55,071 bases of DNA from a cyanobacterium PCC 7702 (GCA_000332255.1 KB235926.1:4674359-4729429), one strand, 5' to 3'. Numbered from the stretch's first letter, positions 1 to 9,156 are shown. Numbers and translations are program-made. Notes: generated by a model from the letters alone, not told the origin.

Positions 1-902
1 GTGTTAGTTGCTGGTTGGGTATTACTGCTGTTAGTATTATTACCACTTTGCTCTGCAGTATTTGAGGGAACTTTGTTTGTTGGTTCCGAGATTCGAGAAG
101 ACTGATTTTCACCACCGCTTTGAAAGTTACGATTTGAATTAGAGGAACTAGTACTTAGTTGTGTAAAAGGTGGATTTTCTACAACTCCTTGACCTGTGAT
201 TGGTGGTTGAGAAGATACAGCTGCAGCAGTTTCAGCTTGAACTTTGGCGATCGCTGGATCTGAAGCAGGACCGCTACGTCGAGCTAAATCTAGCCCTCGC
301 ACCAGATCGCTGGTATCGTAGAAGCTTCTTAAATCGAATTCGTATAATCCTTGAAACCTTCCTTTAACAATAACTATCAGCTGTCCTGCCTTTAATTTCT
401 GACGTTGGGAAGCATCTTTGTTGAAAACTTCTATACCGCTATTTGTTAAGGCTGCTACTACTGTGGTATCTTTTTTTTCGTCATATCGTACGAATAATGC
501 GGAACCCCGGATCGCTGCTGCTGCATTTGGTGTGTTGACGCGCGTTAGCCCTTTTTTTGGCGGAATAAGCAACAGAACTGTCCCGTTCGATAATTTAAAA
601 TTGCGTGTTTTTGGTAAAAAATGAAATACTGCTTGTTCTCCAATTCTTGCTAGAGAACCATCGTTGAAACGCAATTCTGCAAGGGAAGCTTTCCCGGTAA
701 ACAATCCATCTCCAGGAGTCATGGCGTCTAATTTACGTGCTGGACGCTGGGGTTGATTTTTAGGCATAATCTGCACGAAATTCCGAAGCTTTAAAATCAC
801 AGCTCGTGTCAGGGGAGTAAAGGCGTTTACCTTTTCTGGTAAAGAAAAGACCACAATTCCCCAAAAACCAATCATTACCAGTGGAAAGTACTTGCGAAAC
901 AT
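1..902 (-). CDS. FecR-domain protein (3' end cut by window edge)
   Basis: Translating the minus strand from the ATG at 902-900 gives an open frame to the window edge, at least 300 codons, so the C terminus is missing. It begins with a hydrophobic N terminus (MFRKYFPLVMIGFWGIVVF) that could be a signal peptide or anchor. At about residues 65-150 it has the FecR pattern: a 'LRFNDGSLARIGEQAVFHF' stretch, then 'LSNGTVLLLIPP', 'TPNAAAAIRGSALFVRYDE' and a 'GIEVFN' strand. FecR domains in cyanobacteria are usually in secreted or envelope proteins of unknown ligand. The C-terminal part is Ser/Asn/Gln-rich and probably disordered. It is divergent from the predicted outer-membrane protein at 1260, which suggests a shared envelope role (inference). 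The family call is good; the function is unknown. Confidence 0.8.
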   Translation of the reverse strand, partial: MFRKYFPLVMIGFWGIVVFSLPEKVNAFTPLTRAVILKLRNFVQIMPKNQPQRPARKLDAMTPGDGLFTGKASLAELRFNDGSLARIGEQAVFHFLPKTRNFKLSNGTVLLLIPPKKGLTRVNTPNAAAAIRGSALFVRYDEKKDTTVVAALTNSGIEVFNKDASQRQKLKAGQLIVIVKGRFQGLYEFDLRSFYDTSDLVRGLDLARRSGPASDPAIAKVQAETAAAVSSQPPITGQGVVENPPFTQLSTSSSNSNRNFQSGGENQSSRISEPTNKVPSNTAEQSGNNTNSSNTQPATN

Positions 903-1259
903 TTCAAAGCCTCAGATCAACTTGCTGACACCAAACCAGTGAAAATCAGATTTTTAGTATTAAGATTATTTGCAACCTTTTTGTTTGAATACACGAAGTC
1001 TAAAGTTTTATTTTCTATATTACATAATTCATTCTATAATATAGAATTAACTCTGCTTAAAAATATAAAAAATGTCATAATCAGGAGAATAAATCAAGTA
1101 TTACAGATGACTAAAATCTTGATTTTTATACATGATAAATAGTTTGTGAAAAATGGTGATTTATTTATCGAAAAATTCACGATCATTAATAGGAACTTTG
1201 ACAAATTAATATAAGTCGAATTATTCAAATTATTAAAAGCATGCTAAAACAGATGGAAT
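903..1259. other. Divergent intergenic region, AT-rich
   Basis: This 357-bp AT-rich spacer lies between two divergently transcribed envelope genes and must hold both promoters. I see no RNA gene, no clear repeat and no convincing coding frame. The 67-codon frame at 939-1142 has low-complexity AT-rich composition and is not supported. Confidence 0.5.
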
Positions 1260-2723
1260 ATGAAATTTCAACGCTGGAAAAATTTGTGGTTTGCGATTTT
1301 GTTAGTTGTCAGTATTCCTAGCTGTTGTTTTAGCAGATTTAATCGAGCATGGAGCATAGGTGCAAACCTCAAAGATATTCCAGAAAAATCAATTCCAGAA
1401 AAATCAAAGACGGCGTCACCTTCTTTAGCGGCGAAGGTTACTTCTTTGGGGTGTGGGCGGCAAGAATCAGGGTGTACTGATGCCAAATTACAGCGAGCGC
1501 GTTTGTGTGATTCGACAAATACAAATAGTACCACAAATGGGGCAAGTAAGCTATTGCTTGTGCATGCTGCTGCTCCTTGTTTATGTCTTTCCAAAAAAAC
1601 TTCGCATCCTATAAAAATCCAGGCGAAGAGTATCTGCAAAAAGTTCCCTGACAGCGAGGTACGGAATTCCTATTCTCAAGCTTTACCCGTTGACACTTCG
1701 GAACCTTTGCCAAAAAGCAATCCTAATAACAATCAAGCAGAGGACGAACCACCACAGCTAGAGGTACCCCTGATTGAACCCTCCTGTACCCAAATTCAGC
1801 AAAAGTTAAAAACACCAGAGGAAGATAGAAATTCAAGACTCGAAAGACTGCTACTGCGCTTGCAACAAAACAGACAACCATCTTCAGAGTCAATCATTGA
1901 CGAAGAACTAGGAAAGCTTAAACTCAGAGAAATACCTCTTCCTCTCGAACAACTACAAACTCCTCCTTTAAAAAAGCCTGTTGCCAAATTTAGACCAGTA
2001 GGTTACTTAAAAGCTTATGTCAGTTATTTTCAAACCAGTAACATTTTTTCTTCCAAAAAAGATCCGATCGAGGATTCTTTGATTTTTTCTGGATTGACGC
2101 TAGCTTCTATGCCTTTACGTTTAGGCAGGGATACGTATTTGAACGGTTCTGTTGATGGTGCTTTATTTCGTTATCTTAATCAATCGAAATATAACTACAA
2201 CCAGGTAAGATTTAATTTCAGTATTTATCAACAACTAACCAGACGGATGTATGGTGAAATTGGTTGGAGCAACCAACAACTATTTTATGCCAGAGATGGA
2301 GATTTTTTTAAAGCAGGCGATCGCTTTCTTAATGAAAATTCCCTGCGCTTGTCTTTGGGAAGGCGAGATTCCCTGGGGCCAAAGTTGATATTAGATAGCT
2401 ACTATGAATTTCTGCTTGGCTTTACCAATCAACAAGAAAAACGTAGCCGAGTTAGTAATTTTTTGTGGCTTTCTTTAAACTATTATTTGCAGTCAAATCT
2501 TCAGGTAGGACTTGATTACCAATTTGGCTTTTCAGACTTTACCCAGCGAGACAGAGAAGACTTATATCATCGTTTCTACGGTCACTTAAATTACAGAATT
2601 TCTGATTACACTAACATTAATCTTCAAGCTGGAGTCACGCTAGGTAATTCTACAGACCCGTATATTAATTTTGATGGCTGGTTTTTTAGCGTTAACTACA
2701 ACTTGCTGGTAGGACAGTTTTGA
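1260..2723 (+). CDS. Secreted protein with predicted C-terminal outer-membrane beta-barrel
   Basis: 487 aa. The N terminus has a basic start and a hydrophobic segment (residues about 9-25) followed by Cys-Cys-Phe-Ser, which resembles a signal peptide. Residues about 30-240 are low-complexity, charged and Pro/Ser-rich, and look disordered. From about residue 245 to the end the sequence alternates hydrophobic and polar residues in short strands rich in Tyr and Phe, and it ends in Phe (NYNLLVGQF), as many outer-membrane barrels do. It is divergent from the FecR gene. I do not recognise a named family. The barrel call is inferred from the strand pattern and the C-terminal Phe only. The ATG at 1260 gives a full signal sequence. 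Confidence 0.7.
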   Translation: MKFQRWKNLWFAILLVVSIPSCCFSRFNRAWSIGANLKDIPEKSIPEKSKTASPSLAAKVTSLGCGRQESGCTDAKLQRARLCDSTNTNSTTNGASKLLLVHAAAPCLCLSKKTSHPIKIQAKSICKKFPDSEVRNSYSQALPVDTSEPLPKSNPNNNQAEDEPPQLEVPLIEPSCTQIQQKLKTPEEDRNSRLERLLLRLQQNRQPSSESIIDEELGKLKLREIPLPLEQLQTPPLKKPVAKFRPVGYLKAYVSYFQTSNIFSSKKDPIEDSLIFSGLTLASMPLRLGRDTYLNGSVDGALFRYLNQSKYNYNQVRFNFSIYQQLTRRMYGEIGWSNQQLFYARDGDFFKAGDRFLNENSLRLSLGRRDSLGPKLILDSYYEFLLGFTNQQEKRSRVSNFLWLSLNYYLQSNLQVGLDYQFGFSDFTQRDREDLYHRFYGHLNYRISDYTNINLQAGVTLGNSTDPYINFDGWFFSVNYNLLVGQF

Positions 2724-2735
2724 AATCTAGCCAGT

Positions 2736-3545
2736 TCAATAGTAACTAATCCAATCGCTCCAGCTCCCAGCATAAAGTTTACCTGTGTGGATGTCAGCTA
2801 ATTCTAAAGAAAGTAAATTGACGCAAGCGGTGACTCCAGAACCACAATAAACTATAATTTCTTCGGCACGCTCTAGCTCTGACCAGCGCTGGTGCTGCTG
2901 TGAAGATGGAAGTAGGTAACCTGCAGAGTCTGTAACTTGTAGCCAGGGATAGTTGACAGCACCAGGAATGTGACCGGCAATTTTATCAATGGGTTCGCGA
3001 ATACCGTGATAGCGATCGCTTTCCCGCGAATCTACCAGCACTACATTTGGCATATCTTTGCGCTTTATAACTGCTTGTCTGTCTACCACCATTTCTGCTT
3101 GGATCTGAGGTATAAAATTACCCACTCGTGCTGGCGGAATAATATTTGTTACAGGATACTTAGCTTTTTGCCATTCACTAAAACCACCATCCAAGACTGC
3201 TACTTGTTGATGTCCGAGATAGTGCAGCAACCACCACAAACGCGCTGCAAATGCAAGTCGGGAGTCATCGTAAGCTACAACCAAAGTTTTTTGAAAATTT
3301 ACCCCCATGCGAGCTAATTTACTTGCTAATTCGTCGGGGTTAGGTAAAGGATGTCTTCCTCCATGTTTTTGTACAGGAGCAGAAAGATCTTTGTTCAAAT
3401 CGAGGTAGTAAGCATTTTTAATGTGGCTGATTTGGTATTGTTGTATTCCCTGTTGTGGATCGGTAAGAGAAAAACGACAATCTACAATAACCACTTCTGG
3501 ATCTTCTAGGTGCTCTATCAGCCACTGATGAGAAACAGCAATCAT
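2736..3545 (-). CDS. sseA: Thiosulfate/3-mercaptopyruvate sulfurtransferase (tandem rhodanese)
   Basis: 269 aa, the usual length for a two-domain rhodanese. The N-terminal inactive rhodanese domain spans about residues 5-130 and the catalytic one about 150-268. The active loop is CGSGVTA with the nucleophile Cys234. The CGSG(V)TA form is typical of 3-mercaptopyruvate-type enzymes rather than classical thiosulfate rhodanese. The enzyme moves sulfane sulfur from a donor to cyanide or thiols. It is convergent with the barrel protein (12 bp apart) and divergent from the tRNA-methyltransferase gene. Both this gene and the 3620 gene belong to families that touch sulfur or thiouridine chemistry, but a functional link is only inference. 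Confidence 0.9.
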   Translation of the reverse strand: MIAVSHQWLIEHLEDPEVVIVDCRFSLTDPQQGIQQYQISHIKNAYYLDLNKDLSAPVQKHGGRHPLPNPDELASKLARMGVNFQKTLVVAYDDSRLAFAARLWWLLHYLGHQQVAVLDGGFSEWQKAKYPVTNIIPPARVGNFIPQIQAEMVVDRQAVIKRKDMPNVVLVDSRESDRYHGIREPIDKIAGHIPGAVNYPWLQVTDSAGYLLPSSQQHQRWSELERAEEIIVYCGSGVTACVNLLSLELADIHTGKLYAGSWSDWISYY

Positions 3546-3619
3546 AATTATTAGTATTTATTAATTGTTAGTTGTTATCTGCTTCCGATTTTTTTTCCAT
3601 TAACGTCTAGACTCGATTT

Positions 3620-4585
3620 GTGGGTGCAACAAACAAAAGCGGTATGCCGGACTTAAACAATTTTACACCTCAGCTGACTGCAGATGGTTCCTTTACTTTC
3701 TTTTCTAAGGAGTTTGGTGAATCTTTTCACAGCCACCACGGAGCACGTCAAGAAAGTTTTTTGAAATTTGTCAAGCCTGCTCAGCTAACATTTAAAGCCA
3801 AAAAATCCGTTTTGCGGCTTTTAGATGTTTGTTATGGTCTCGGATACAACACAGCAGCTGCTTTACAATCTATTTGGGCTGTAAATCCTAATTGTCGTGT
3901 AGAATTAATTGCTTTAGAAATCAATCCAGACGTACCGCAAGCTGCCATTGCCCATCGTTTGTTTGATGATTGGAATTATCAGCACACAGAAATTCTGACT
4001 CGGTTAGCATATCAGCACCAAGTACAAACAAATAACTTACAAGCTAGGATAATTATTGGTGATGCCAGAACTGCGATCGCCAAAGTTTGTCAATCTGGCT
4101 TTCAGGCGGATGTAATTTTTCTCGATCCGTTTTCGCCACCCCAGTGTCCTCATTTATGGACTGTAGAATTCATTCAACAATTAGCTATGTGTTTGCACGA
4201 AGAAGGCTTGTTAGTCACCTATTCCTGTGCTGCTGCTGTGCGCGCGGCGCTTTTAAGTGCAAATTTACACATATTTTCTACTCCTCCTGTGGGAAGGCGA
4301 TCGCCTGGAACAGTTGCAGCTCGCCACCCCATAGCAAAAGACCGATTTCAAAGATTCTCCTGCTTTGATACTACTGAGACATCCGAACACCCGTATTATT
4401 CTCTCTCCCAAGCAGAAAAAGAACATTTACAAACTCGCGCTGCTATCCCTTATCGCGATCCCCAGTTAAAAGACCCCCCTGAAGTTATTCTCAAACGGCG
4501 ACAAGAAGAACAAAAAACCTCTTGCTTGGAACCCACCTCTCGTTGGCGAAAACGCTGGCTAGCAAGAATTAAAGACAGCAGCTAG
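3620..4585 (+). CDS. mnmD: MnmD/MnmC2-like tRNA (5-aminomethyl-2-thiouridine) methyltransferase
   Basis: 321 aa, stand-alone methyltransferase domain without the FAD oxidase half of E. coli MnmC. Visible marks are the N-terminal 'SHHGARQES' segment typical of MnmC methyltransferases, a SAM-binding loop (LLDVCYGLGYNTAAAL), an acidic strand end (ALEINPD) and the family motif FLDPFSPPQCPHLW. Known family members methylate the wobble uridine nm5(s2)U34 in tRNA. The listed start is GTG at 3620. An in-frame ATG at 3644 (MPDLNNF) is an equally good start and would remove eight residues. The C-terminal 60 residues are basic. The family is fairly certain; the exact substrate form is inferred. Confidence 0.85.
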   Translation: MGATNKSGMPDLNNFTPQLTADGSFTFFSKEFGESFHSHHGARQESFLKFVKPAQLTFKAKKSVLRLLDVCYGLGYNTAAALQSIWAVNPNCRVELIALEINPDVPQAAIAHRLFDDWNYQHTEILTRLAYQHQVQTNNLQARIIIGDARTAIAKVCQSGFQADVIFLDPFSPPQCPHLWTVEFIQQLAMCLHEEGLLVTYSCAAAVRAALLSANLHIFSTPPVGRRSPGTVAARHPIAKDRFQRFSCFDTTETSEHPYYSLSQAEKEHLQTRAAIPYRDPQLKDPPEVILKRRQEEQKTSCLEPTSRWRKRWLARIKDSS

Positions 4586-5190
4586 GAATAGAAAATGATG
4601 GAAAGTCGCTCAGGAAGTCTTTTTCAAAAAACATGCTACGAGAATTTGGCATGAAATTTCTACTACTTTTGATCTTAGCTGCAGTTTTTTGTTGCTAGAG
4701 ATTGCCCTTGTTCTCAAATTCCGGAAAATAATGTATTATTTTTGACTATAAATCTATTTTATTTTTTGATAGTAGTAAACTCTTGATCGTGATATAAGTC
4801 ACTTATAGCTCTCTCAATTACTACTGCTGTTGCCTAATGGCTTGAGTTCCATCTTTATTCCAGCAACAGCAAACATTACCTGCTTGTGATTAAACCTCTA
4901 TCTTAAAAAGAGGAAAGATAGATATTTTATTCGAGTGCTATTGAGTTTATAAATATCCATTGTAAATGCGATTGTATCTTGACTATTGTTTTCCCATCTG
5001 TAATTATAATCAGGGAATTTTTGGCATCACTTATATTCTCAAAAAATAAAAATACTTGTTTGTATTTCCATGATTAATGACTTGTAAAAAAAAGGAAAAA
5101 TTATGCAATTTCCAACTAAAATTCATTCTAGCACTCAAGTGTTTTACCTAACTAACTTAGTTAAATGATAATAAAAATTGGGGTACCTTT
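4586..5190. other. Long AT-rich intergenic region with inverted repeats and tiny ORFs
   Basis: 605 bp without a normal gene. It holds a 9-bp inverted repeat (TGCTGTTGC at 4825-4833, GCAACAGCA at 4863-4871) and a perfect 7+1+7 palindrome TATAAGT-C-ACTTATA at 4793-4807. Two tiny frames are also present. One is 21 codons of mostly hydrophobic residues at 4633-4698, ending ...LLLLILAAVFCC. The other is a 21-codon frame at 5103-5168, preceded by a GGA-rich ribosome site (aaaaggaaaaatt). Either may be a leader peptide or a remnant; neither is supported beyond its start context. Confidence 0.45.
5149..5163. promoter_or_regulatory. Operator-like palindrome before the HD-GYP gene
   Basis: TAACTAA-C-TTAGTTA is a perfect 7+1+7 palindrome centred about 35 bp upstream of the GTG start at 5191. 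It overlaps the end of the tiny 5103-5168 frame. Its symmetry and position fit a regulator site; no factor can be named. Confidence 0.35.
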
Positions 5191-6387
5191 GTGACTCAAT
5201 GGACATCCAACCGTATAGACTTTGTTAAACAACTAGTTAATAGTATAAATTTAAATAATCCTGTAGAATTACCAAAAGCAGAGGATTATTCCTTGTACTT
5301 ATCTCAAAAAGACTTGAATGTAGAAGATATAAATGCTTTGCCTGCTTGGAACAAACCTCAAATTAATTTTGGTAATGATTCTCTGGAGTCGAGACAACTA
5401 TCAGGCAAAGAATCTGTAGTGAATCTATCTGATTTAGAAGTACCAAAAATTTTGGTAGTAGACGATCACCCAGCCAGTCGCATGACAGCTGCAGCACTGC
5501 TGGCTATGGAAGGTTACGAAGTCATTGAAGCAGATAGCGGTTTTTCAGCCGTAGAGTTAGTAACCGAAAAGCAACCGGACTTGATACTGCTAGATGTCAT
5601 GATGCCGGAAATGGATGGCTTTGAAGTTTGTCAGTTACTCAAGCAAGATGAACAAACGCGATTGATACCAATAATTTTTGTGACAGCATTAAACGATCGG
5701 CGATCGCGTATTCGAGGTATTGAAGTTGGCGCGGATGATTTTTTAAGCAAGCCCTTCGATCGCTTAGAATTAGCAGCGCGCGTCAAGTCTTTAGTGCGGC
5801 AAAAACGTCTGAATGAAGATTTGGACCACGCCGAACAAGTACTGTTTTCTATAGCCAAAGCCATTGAAAGTCGCGATCCGAATACAGGCGATCATTGCGA
5901 ACGACTGGTGGCGTTGGGAAGAGCTTTTGGCAAACACCTCAATCTTTCACGCCATCAAATTCGCGATTTGATGTGGGGCGGTTATCTCCACGACATTGGC
6001 AAAGTGGGAATTCCCGATGCAGTTTTGCTCAAAACTGGAAGTTTCACTCCCGAGGAATGGGAAATTATCAGGCAACACGTTTTGATTGGCGAAAAAATTT
6101 GCCAGCCGTTACGCAGCATGCGGGGTGTAATTCCGATTATCCGCCATCATCACGAGCGCTGGGATGGTTCCGGCTATCCTGATGGCCTTAAAGGAAATGA
6201 AATTCCCTACCTGGCGCAAGTTTTTCAGATGATTGATATTTACGATGCCTTGATTAGCGAACGACCTTACAAACGGGCTTTTACCCCAGAAGAAGCCTTG
6301 AACATCATGTTTGAAGAAACAGCCAGGGGTTGGCGCAATCCAGAATTAATGTGGAAATTTACAGAATTTATTTGCACCTGCAAGTGA
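5191..6387 (+). CDS. Response regulator with HD-GYP phosphodiesterase output (RpfG type)
   Basis: 398 aa. Residues 1-85 are a variable leader. A receiver domain follows at about 86-203, with DD at 91-92, phospho-acceptor Asp135 and Lys187. A complete HD-GYP domain spans about 215-390: ESRDPNTGDHCERL, the HD pair His267-Asp268 in LHDIGKVGIPD, the tandem His motif at 319-321, and GYPDGL at 328-333. HD-GYP domains of this type hydrolyse c-di-GMP, and all the usual metal ligands appear present, so it is probably active. The start is GTG at 5191; the leader before the receiver makes the exact start uncertain. No histidine kinase lies next to it, so its partner is elsewhere. Confidence 0.92.
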   Translation: MTQWTSNRIDFVKQLVNSINLNNPVELPKAEDYSLYLSQKDLNVEDINALPAWNKPQINFGNDSLESRQLSGKESVVNLSDLEVPKILVVDDHPASRMTAAALLAMEGYEVIEADSGFSAVELVTEKQPDLILLDVMMPEMDGFEVCQLLKQDEQTRLIPIIFVTALNDRRSRIRGIEVGADDFLSKPFDRLELAARVKSLVRQKRLNEDLDHAEQVLFSIAKAIESRDPNTGDHCERLVALGRAFGKHLNLSRHQIRDLMWGGYLHDIGKVGIPDAVLLKTGSFTPEEWEIIRQHVLIGEKICQPLRSMRGVIPIIRHHHERWDGSGYPDGLKGNEIPYLAQVFQMIDIYDALISERPYKRAFTPEEALNIMFEETARGWRNPELMWKFTEFICTCK

Positions 6388-6419
6388 TTAATAAATAACA
6401 TAATTATGGTTGCCTAAGT

Positions 6420-6517
6420 TTGAGATTTCGGCGAGGGGAACCCCAAAAATTTGCGCTATTCAGCAAATTTTCAGGGACTCCGCCTAGTAGCTGGTATGAT
6501 TTGAGCCTGAATCTCAG
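6420..6517 (+). promoter_or_regulatory. Candidate structured RNA leader upstream of glmU
   Basis: Three nested helices can be drawn. The closing stem is TGAGATT (6421-6427) with AATCTCA (6510-6516). A second stem pairs GGCG (6430-6433) with CGCC (6481-6484) and continues through G/C pairs. The inner 9-bp hairpin is AAAATTTGC (6446-6454) with GCAAATTTT (6463-6471) around an 8-nt loop. The unit lies 50 bp before the glmU start. It does not match the glmS ribozyme or the c-di-AMP riboswitch consensus as I know them. It could be a leader, the 3' end of the upstream transcript, or a dispersed palindromic repeat. Confidence 0.4.
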
Positions 6518-6566
6518 TCGGAAGTTTGCTTGTTCATCAACATTAATGTTAGCCAATAGCTAAATT

Positions 6567-7931
6567 ATGGTAGTTGTAGCAATTCTAGCGGCAGGACGCG
6601 GAACGCGTATGAAATCTAACCTTCCTAAGGTTTTACACTCCTTGGGTGGGCGATCGCTCATCGAAAGAGTCATCGAAACAGTCCAACCGCTTTCGCCTTC
6701 ACGGCAATTATTGATAGTGGGATACCAAGCCGACGAAGTTAAAAAAGCTACTCTCTGTTTTCCAGACCTAGAGTTTGTGGAACAGAAGGTACAATTAGGA
6801 ACCGGTCATGCTATCCAGCAATTACTTCCTTATTTAGAAGGATACACGGGTGATATCTTAGTACTGAACGGAGACGTGCCGCTGTTGCGCACCGAAACTT
6901 TAAAGCAGTTGTTACAAATCCATCAAGAAAATCGTAATGCTGCTACTATCCTGACAGCGCACTTACCAGAACCCCAAGGTTACGGACGCGTTTTTTGTAA
7001 CAGTGACAACATCGTCCAGCAAATAGTGGAAGAAAAAGATTGCACTTTTGACCAAAGACAAAACCACCGTATCAATGCTGGAGTTTATTGTTTTCGCTGG
7101 CCAGATCTAGCAGAAGTTTTGCCGCACTTGCAGGCAAATAATGCCCAGAAAGAATACTACCTTACTGATGCTGTCACCCAGGTCGCACCTGTAATGGCAG
7201 TGGATGTAGAAGATTACCAGGAAATTCTTGGTATCAACGATCGCCTGCAACTTGCTTCTGCTTGGGAAATTTTGCAAAAGCGGATTAAGGAAAAGTGGAT
7301 GAAGGCCGGTGTTACTTTTATCGATCCTGCCAGCATCACCATAGATGATACCGTAAAGTTGCAACCGGATGTAATTATTGAACCTCAAACTCACCTACGC
7401 GGCAATACGGTCATCGAGACTGGCTGTCGCATTGGTCCGGGAAGTCTAATTGAAAATAGCCACATTGGTGAAAATGTGACTGTCTTGTATTCCGTAATTA
7501 CGGACAGCATCGTGCAACAAGGAAGTCAAATTGGTCCCTATGCTCATCTACGCGCTCGTGCGGAAGTTGGTGTCAGTTGTCGCATCGGTAATTTTGTGGA
7601 ATTAAAAAATTCCAAATTGGGCGCTGGTACAAATGCAGCCCATCTCTCTTATTTAGGAGATACCACCACAGGAAATCAAGTCAATATCGGTGCGGGTACG
7701 ATCACCGCTAACTACGATGGTGTAAAAAAACACTCAACGCACATCGGTGCTCGCACCAAAACTGGCGCCAATAGCGTTTTAGTTGCGCCAATTACCTTGG
7801 GTAATGACGTCTGCGTAGCAGCAGGCTCTACAATTACAGAAGATGTTCCCGATGGTTGTTTGGTGATTGCACGCCAACGTCAAGTGATTAAACCAAATTG
7901 GCAGATGAAAACTCACAAAGCTCCAGGCTAA
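6567..7931 (+). CDS. glmU: Bifunctional UDP-GlcNAc pyrophosphorylase / GlcN-1-P acetyltransferase
   Basis: 454 aa, the normal length. The N-terminal uridyltransferase half opens with the nucleotide-binding signature [18 protein letters not shown] and contains QLGTGHA and LNGDVPL. The C-terminal half (about 250-445) is a left-handed beta-helix with hexapeptide repeats. It carries the acetyltransferase segments [22 protein letters not shown] and AHLSYLGD, where the His is catalytic. It makes UDP-N-acetylglucosamine in the cytoplasm for peptidoglycan and lipopolysaccharide. The frame starts at ATG 6567 directly before VVVAILAAG, leaving no room for an earlier start. It is convergent with the isoaspartyl peptidase gene, 9 bp away. 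Confidence 0.98.
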   Translation: MVVVAILAAGRGTRMKSNLPKVLHSLGGRSLIERVIETVQPLSPSRQLLIVGYQADEVKKATLCFPDLEFVEQKVQLGTGHAIQQLLPYLEGYTGDILVLNGDVPLLRTETLKQLLQIHQENRNAATILTAHLPEPQGYGRVFCNSDNIVQQIVEEKDCTFDQRQNHRINAGVYCFRWPDLAEVLPHLQANNAQKEYYLTDAVTQVAPVMAVDVEDYQEILGINDRLQLASAWEILQKRIKEKWMKAGVTFIDPASITIDDTVKLQPDVIIEPQTHLRGNTVIETGCRIGPGSLIENSHIGENVTVLYSVITDSIVQQGSQIGPYAHLRARAEVGVSCRIGNFVELKNSKLGAGTNAAHLSYLGDTTTGNQVNIGAGTITANYDGVKKHSTHIGARTKTGANSVLVAPITLGNDVCVAAGSTITEDVPDGCLVIARQRQVIKPNWQMKTHKAPG

Positions 7932-7940
7932 AGACCTGCT

Positions 7941-8900
7941 TTATTCCTCAAGCGCTCCTACTTCTGTTCCTTCCGGAAGTTCTAAGGTATCACCAATTTT
8001 TTCGCCGTTGTGAAAAGCAGCTAAAAGAACTTGACTGGTTTTACCCCAAGCGATCGCTCCTTGAGCGTCTAAGGCGATCGCTCCCAAATCCCGCTTGTTT
8101 TGCTCTGCTTCTGCAAAAGAACGCTCCATGGCTTGTCTGAGGGACATACCATCAGTAACCCGCACTACAATCCTTGCTGCCAAACACTCATCTATGATAT
8201 CTTCACCAATCCCGGTACAGCTAACTCCTGCATACTTAGTAGCATAATTTCCAGCCGGCATAGCAGAATCACTGACGCGTCCCAGGCGTTCAAATCCTTT
8301 GCCTCCGGTAGAAGTTCCTGCTGCTAAATTACCATAAGTATCCAAAGCTACTACACCTATCGTACCGCGTCGGGCATTGCTACTTTCTCGCAGATCTGGT
8401 TGTGCTACCACACCGGCCATGGCTCGCTGAAAATTTTCTTGACGTTCTTTAATCCACTCTTGCAAGCGCAATTCCGTTAAAGCATTGTAGCTGGGAATTT
8501 GCAACTCCCGCGCTAATTCTGCGGCACCATAATCCGACAGTACTCGATCGGGAGAGCTTTGTAAAGCTTGGGCTAAATCAATGGGATTTTTGACTCGGGA
8601 AACATTAATAACGCCGCTAAAGCTTTGTTTCGTACCATCCATCAAAGAAGCACTCATGCGGATCTGGCCGTCTGATTGCAATACCGAACCAGTACCAGCA
8701 TTAAAACAAGGCTCATCTTCCAGCATTTGACATCCACGCACAACCGCTTGCATAGCAGTTTTTCCCGAGCACAGTAGAGAATACACCTCTTCCACAACTT
8801 GATAAAGCAGTTTTCGCACAGTCTCTATTCCACCTTTGCCGTGTAGAGAACTACCAGCTCCTCCATGAATAATTAGTTTAGGTTGCACCTGTAATTTCAT
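7941..8900 (-). CDS. iaaA: Isoaspartyl peptidase / plant-type L-asparaginase
   Basis: 319 aa Ntn-hydrolase. HGGAG lies at the N terminus (12-16). The autocleavage and nucleophile site is GTIGVVALD with Thr180, followed by the substrate-binding segment TSTGGKGFERLGRVSD and the CTGIGEDII stretch. These enzymes self-process into alpha and beta chains just before the Thr. They remove isoaspartyl residues from dipeptides and hydrolyse asparagine, and in cyanobacteria they are linked to cyanophycin turnover (family knowledge). The start is ATG at 8900 with an AGGAAAGATG context, a good ribosome site. All catalytic marks are intact. Confidence 0.95.
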   Translation of the reverse strand: MKLQVQPKLIIHGGAGSSLHGKGGIETVRKLLYQVVEEVYSLLCSGKTAMQAVVRGCQMLEDEPCFNAGTGSVLQSDGQIRMSASLMDGTKQSFSGVINVSRVKNPIDLAQALQSSPDRVLSDYGAAELARELQIPSYNALTELRLQEWIKERQENFQRAMAGVVAQPDLRESSNARRGTIGVVALDTYGNLAAGTSTGGKGFERLGRVSDSAMPAGNYATKYAGVSCTGIGEDIIDECLAARIVVRVTDGMSLRQAMERSFAEAEQNKRDLGAIALDAQGAIAWGKTSQVLLAAFHNGEKIGDTLELPEGTEVGALEE

Positions 8901-8927
8901 CTTTCCTCGTTTGTATAATCATTTCAG

Positions 8928-9020
8928 TCGTGGTGCTCCAGCTAGGGTAGTGGAGCTTTTCTAACCTTATGCTTACGGTAACTTCAGTCGTAGTCCTCTA
9001 GTTGAGGAGAGCACGAGAAC
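8928..9020. repeat. Two imperfect copies of an extragenic palindrome
   Basis: Two related units begin with TTCAGTCGT: one at about 8928 and one at about 8981, running into the end of the DUF2256 gene. The first contains the hairpin GCTCCA...TGGAGC (8938-8959) followed by four T on the plus strand. The second contains CCTC...GAGG. They resemble the GTAGTGAGGACTTCAGTCC-type extragenic palindromes seen at 42815 and 45836 in this window, though less perfectly. Confidence 0.4.
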
Positions 9021-9156
9021 GGCGACGACGACAGCGTTCCGAACAGTATTTCACTTCATCCCAACAATCTGCCCATTTTTTACGCCAAGTAAACTGACGC
9101 TGACATACCGGACAAATTTTTGTGGGTAGGTCAGATTTAGAACGAGCACGTCCCAT
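8998..9156 (-). CDS. DUF2256 zinc-ribbon mini-protein
   Basis: 52 aa, reading MGRARSKSDLPTK then CPVCQRQFTWRKKW and CSERCRRRRS, ending in RALLN. The two Cys-X2/3-Cys pairs and the WRKKW core are the hallmark of DUF2256, a small basic zinc-ribbon family with no assigned biochemical role. It often lies beside DNA-repair or photolyase genes in other bacteria, but no such neighbour is seen here. The reading frame is complete, with the stop TAG at 8998-9000. The start ATG gives the family's usual length. The stop lies inside a short hairpin of the adjacent extragenic repeat. Confidence 0.88.
   Translation of the reverse strand: MGRARSKSDLPTKICPVCQRQFTWRKKWADCWDEVKYCSERCRRRRSRALLN

Noticed and set aside
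1268-1639. 123-codon minus-strand frame inside the barrel-protein gene
   Set aside because: It is antisense to a gene with a signal peptide and coherent barrel pattern; its own sequence is low-complexity with no ribosome site.
6420-6566. glmS ribozyme or c-di-AMP (ydaO) riboswitch before glmU
   Set aside because: The conserved cores of these RNAs as I know them are not present; only a generic nested-hairpin structure is visible.
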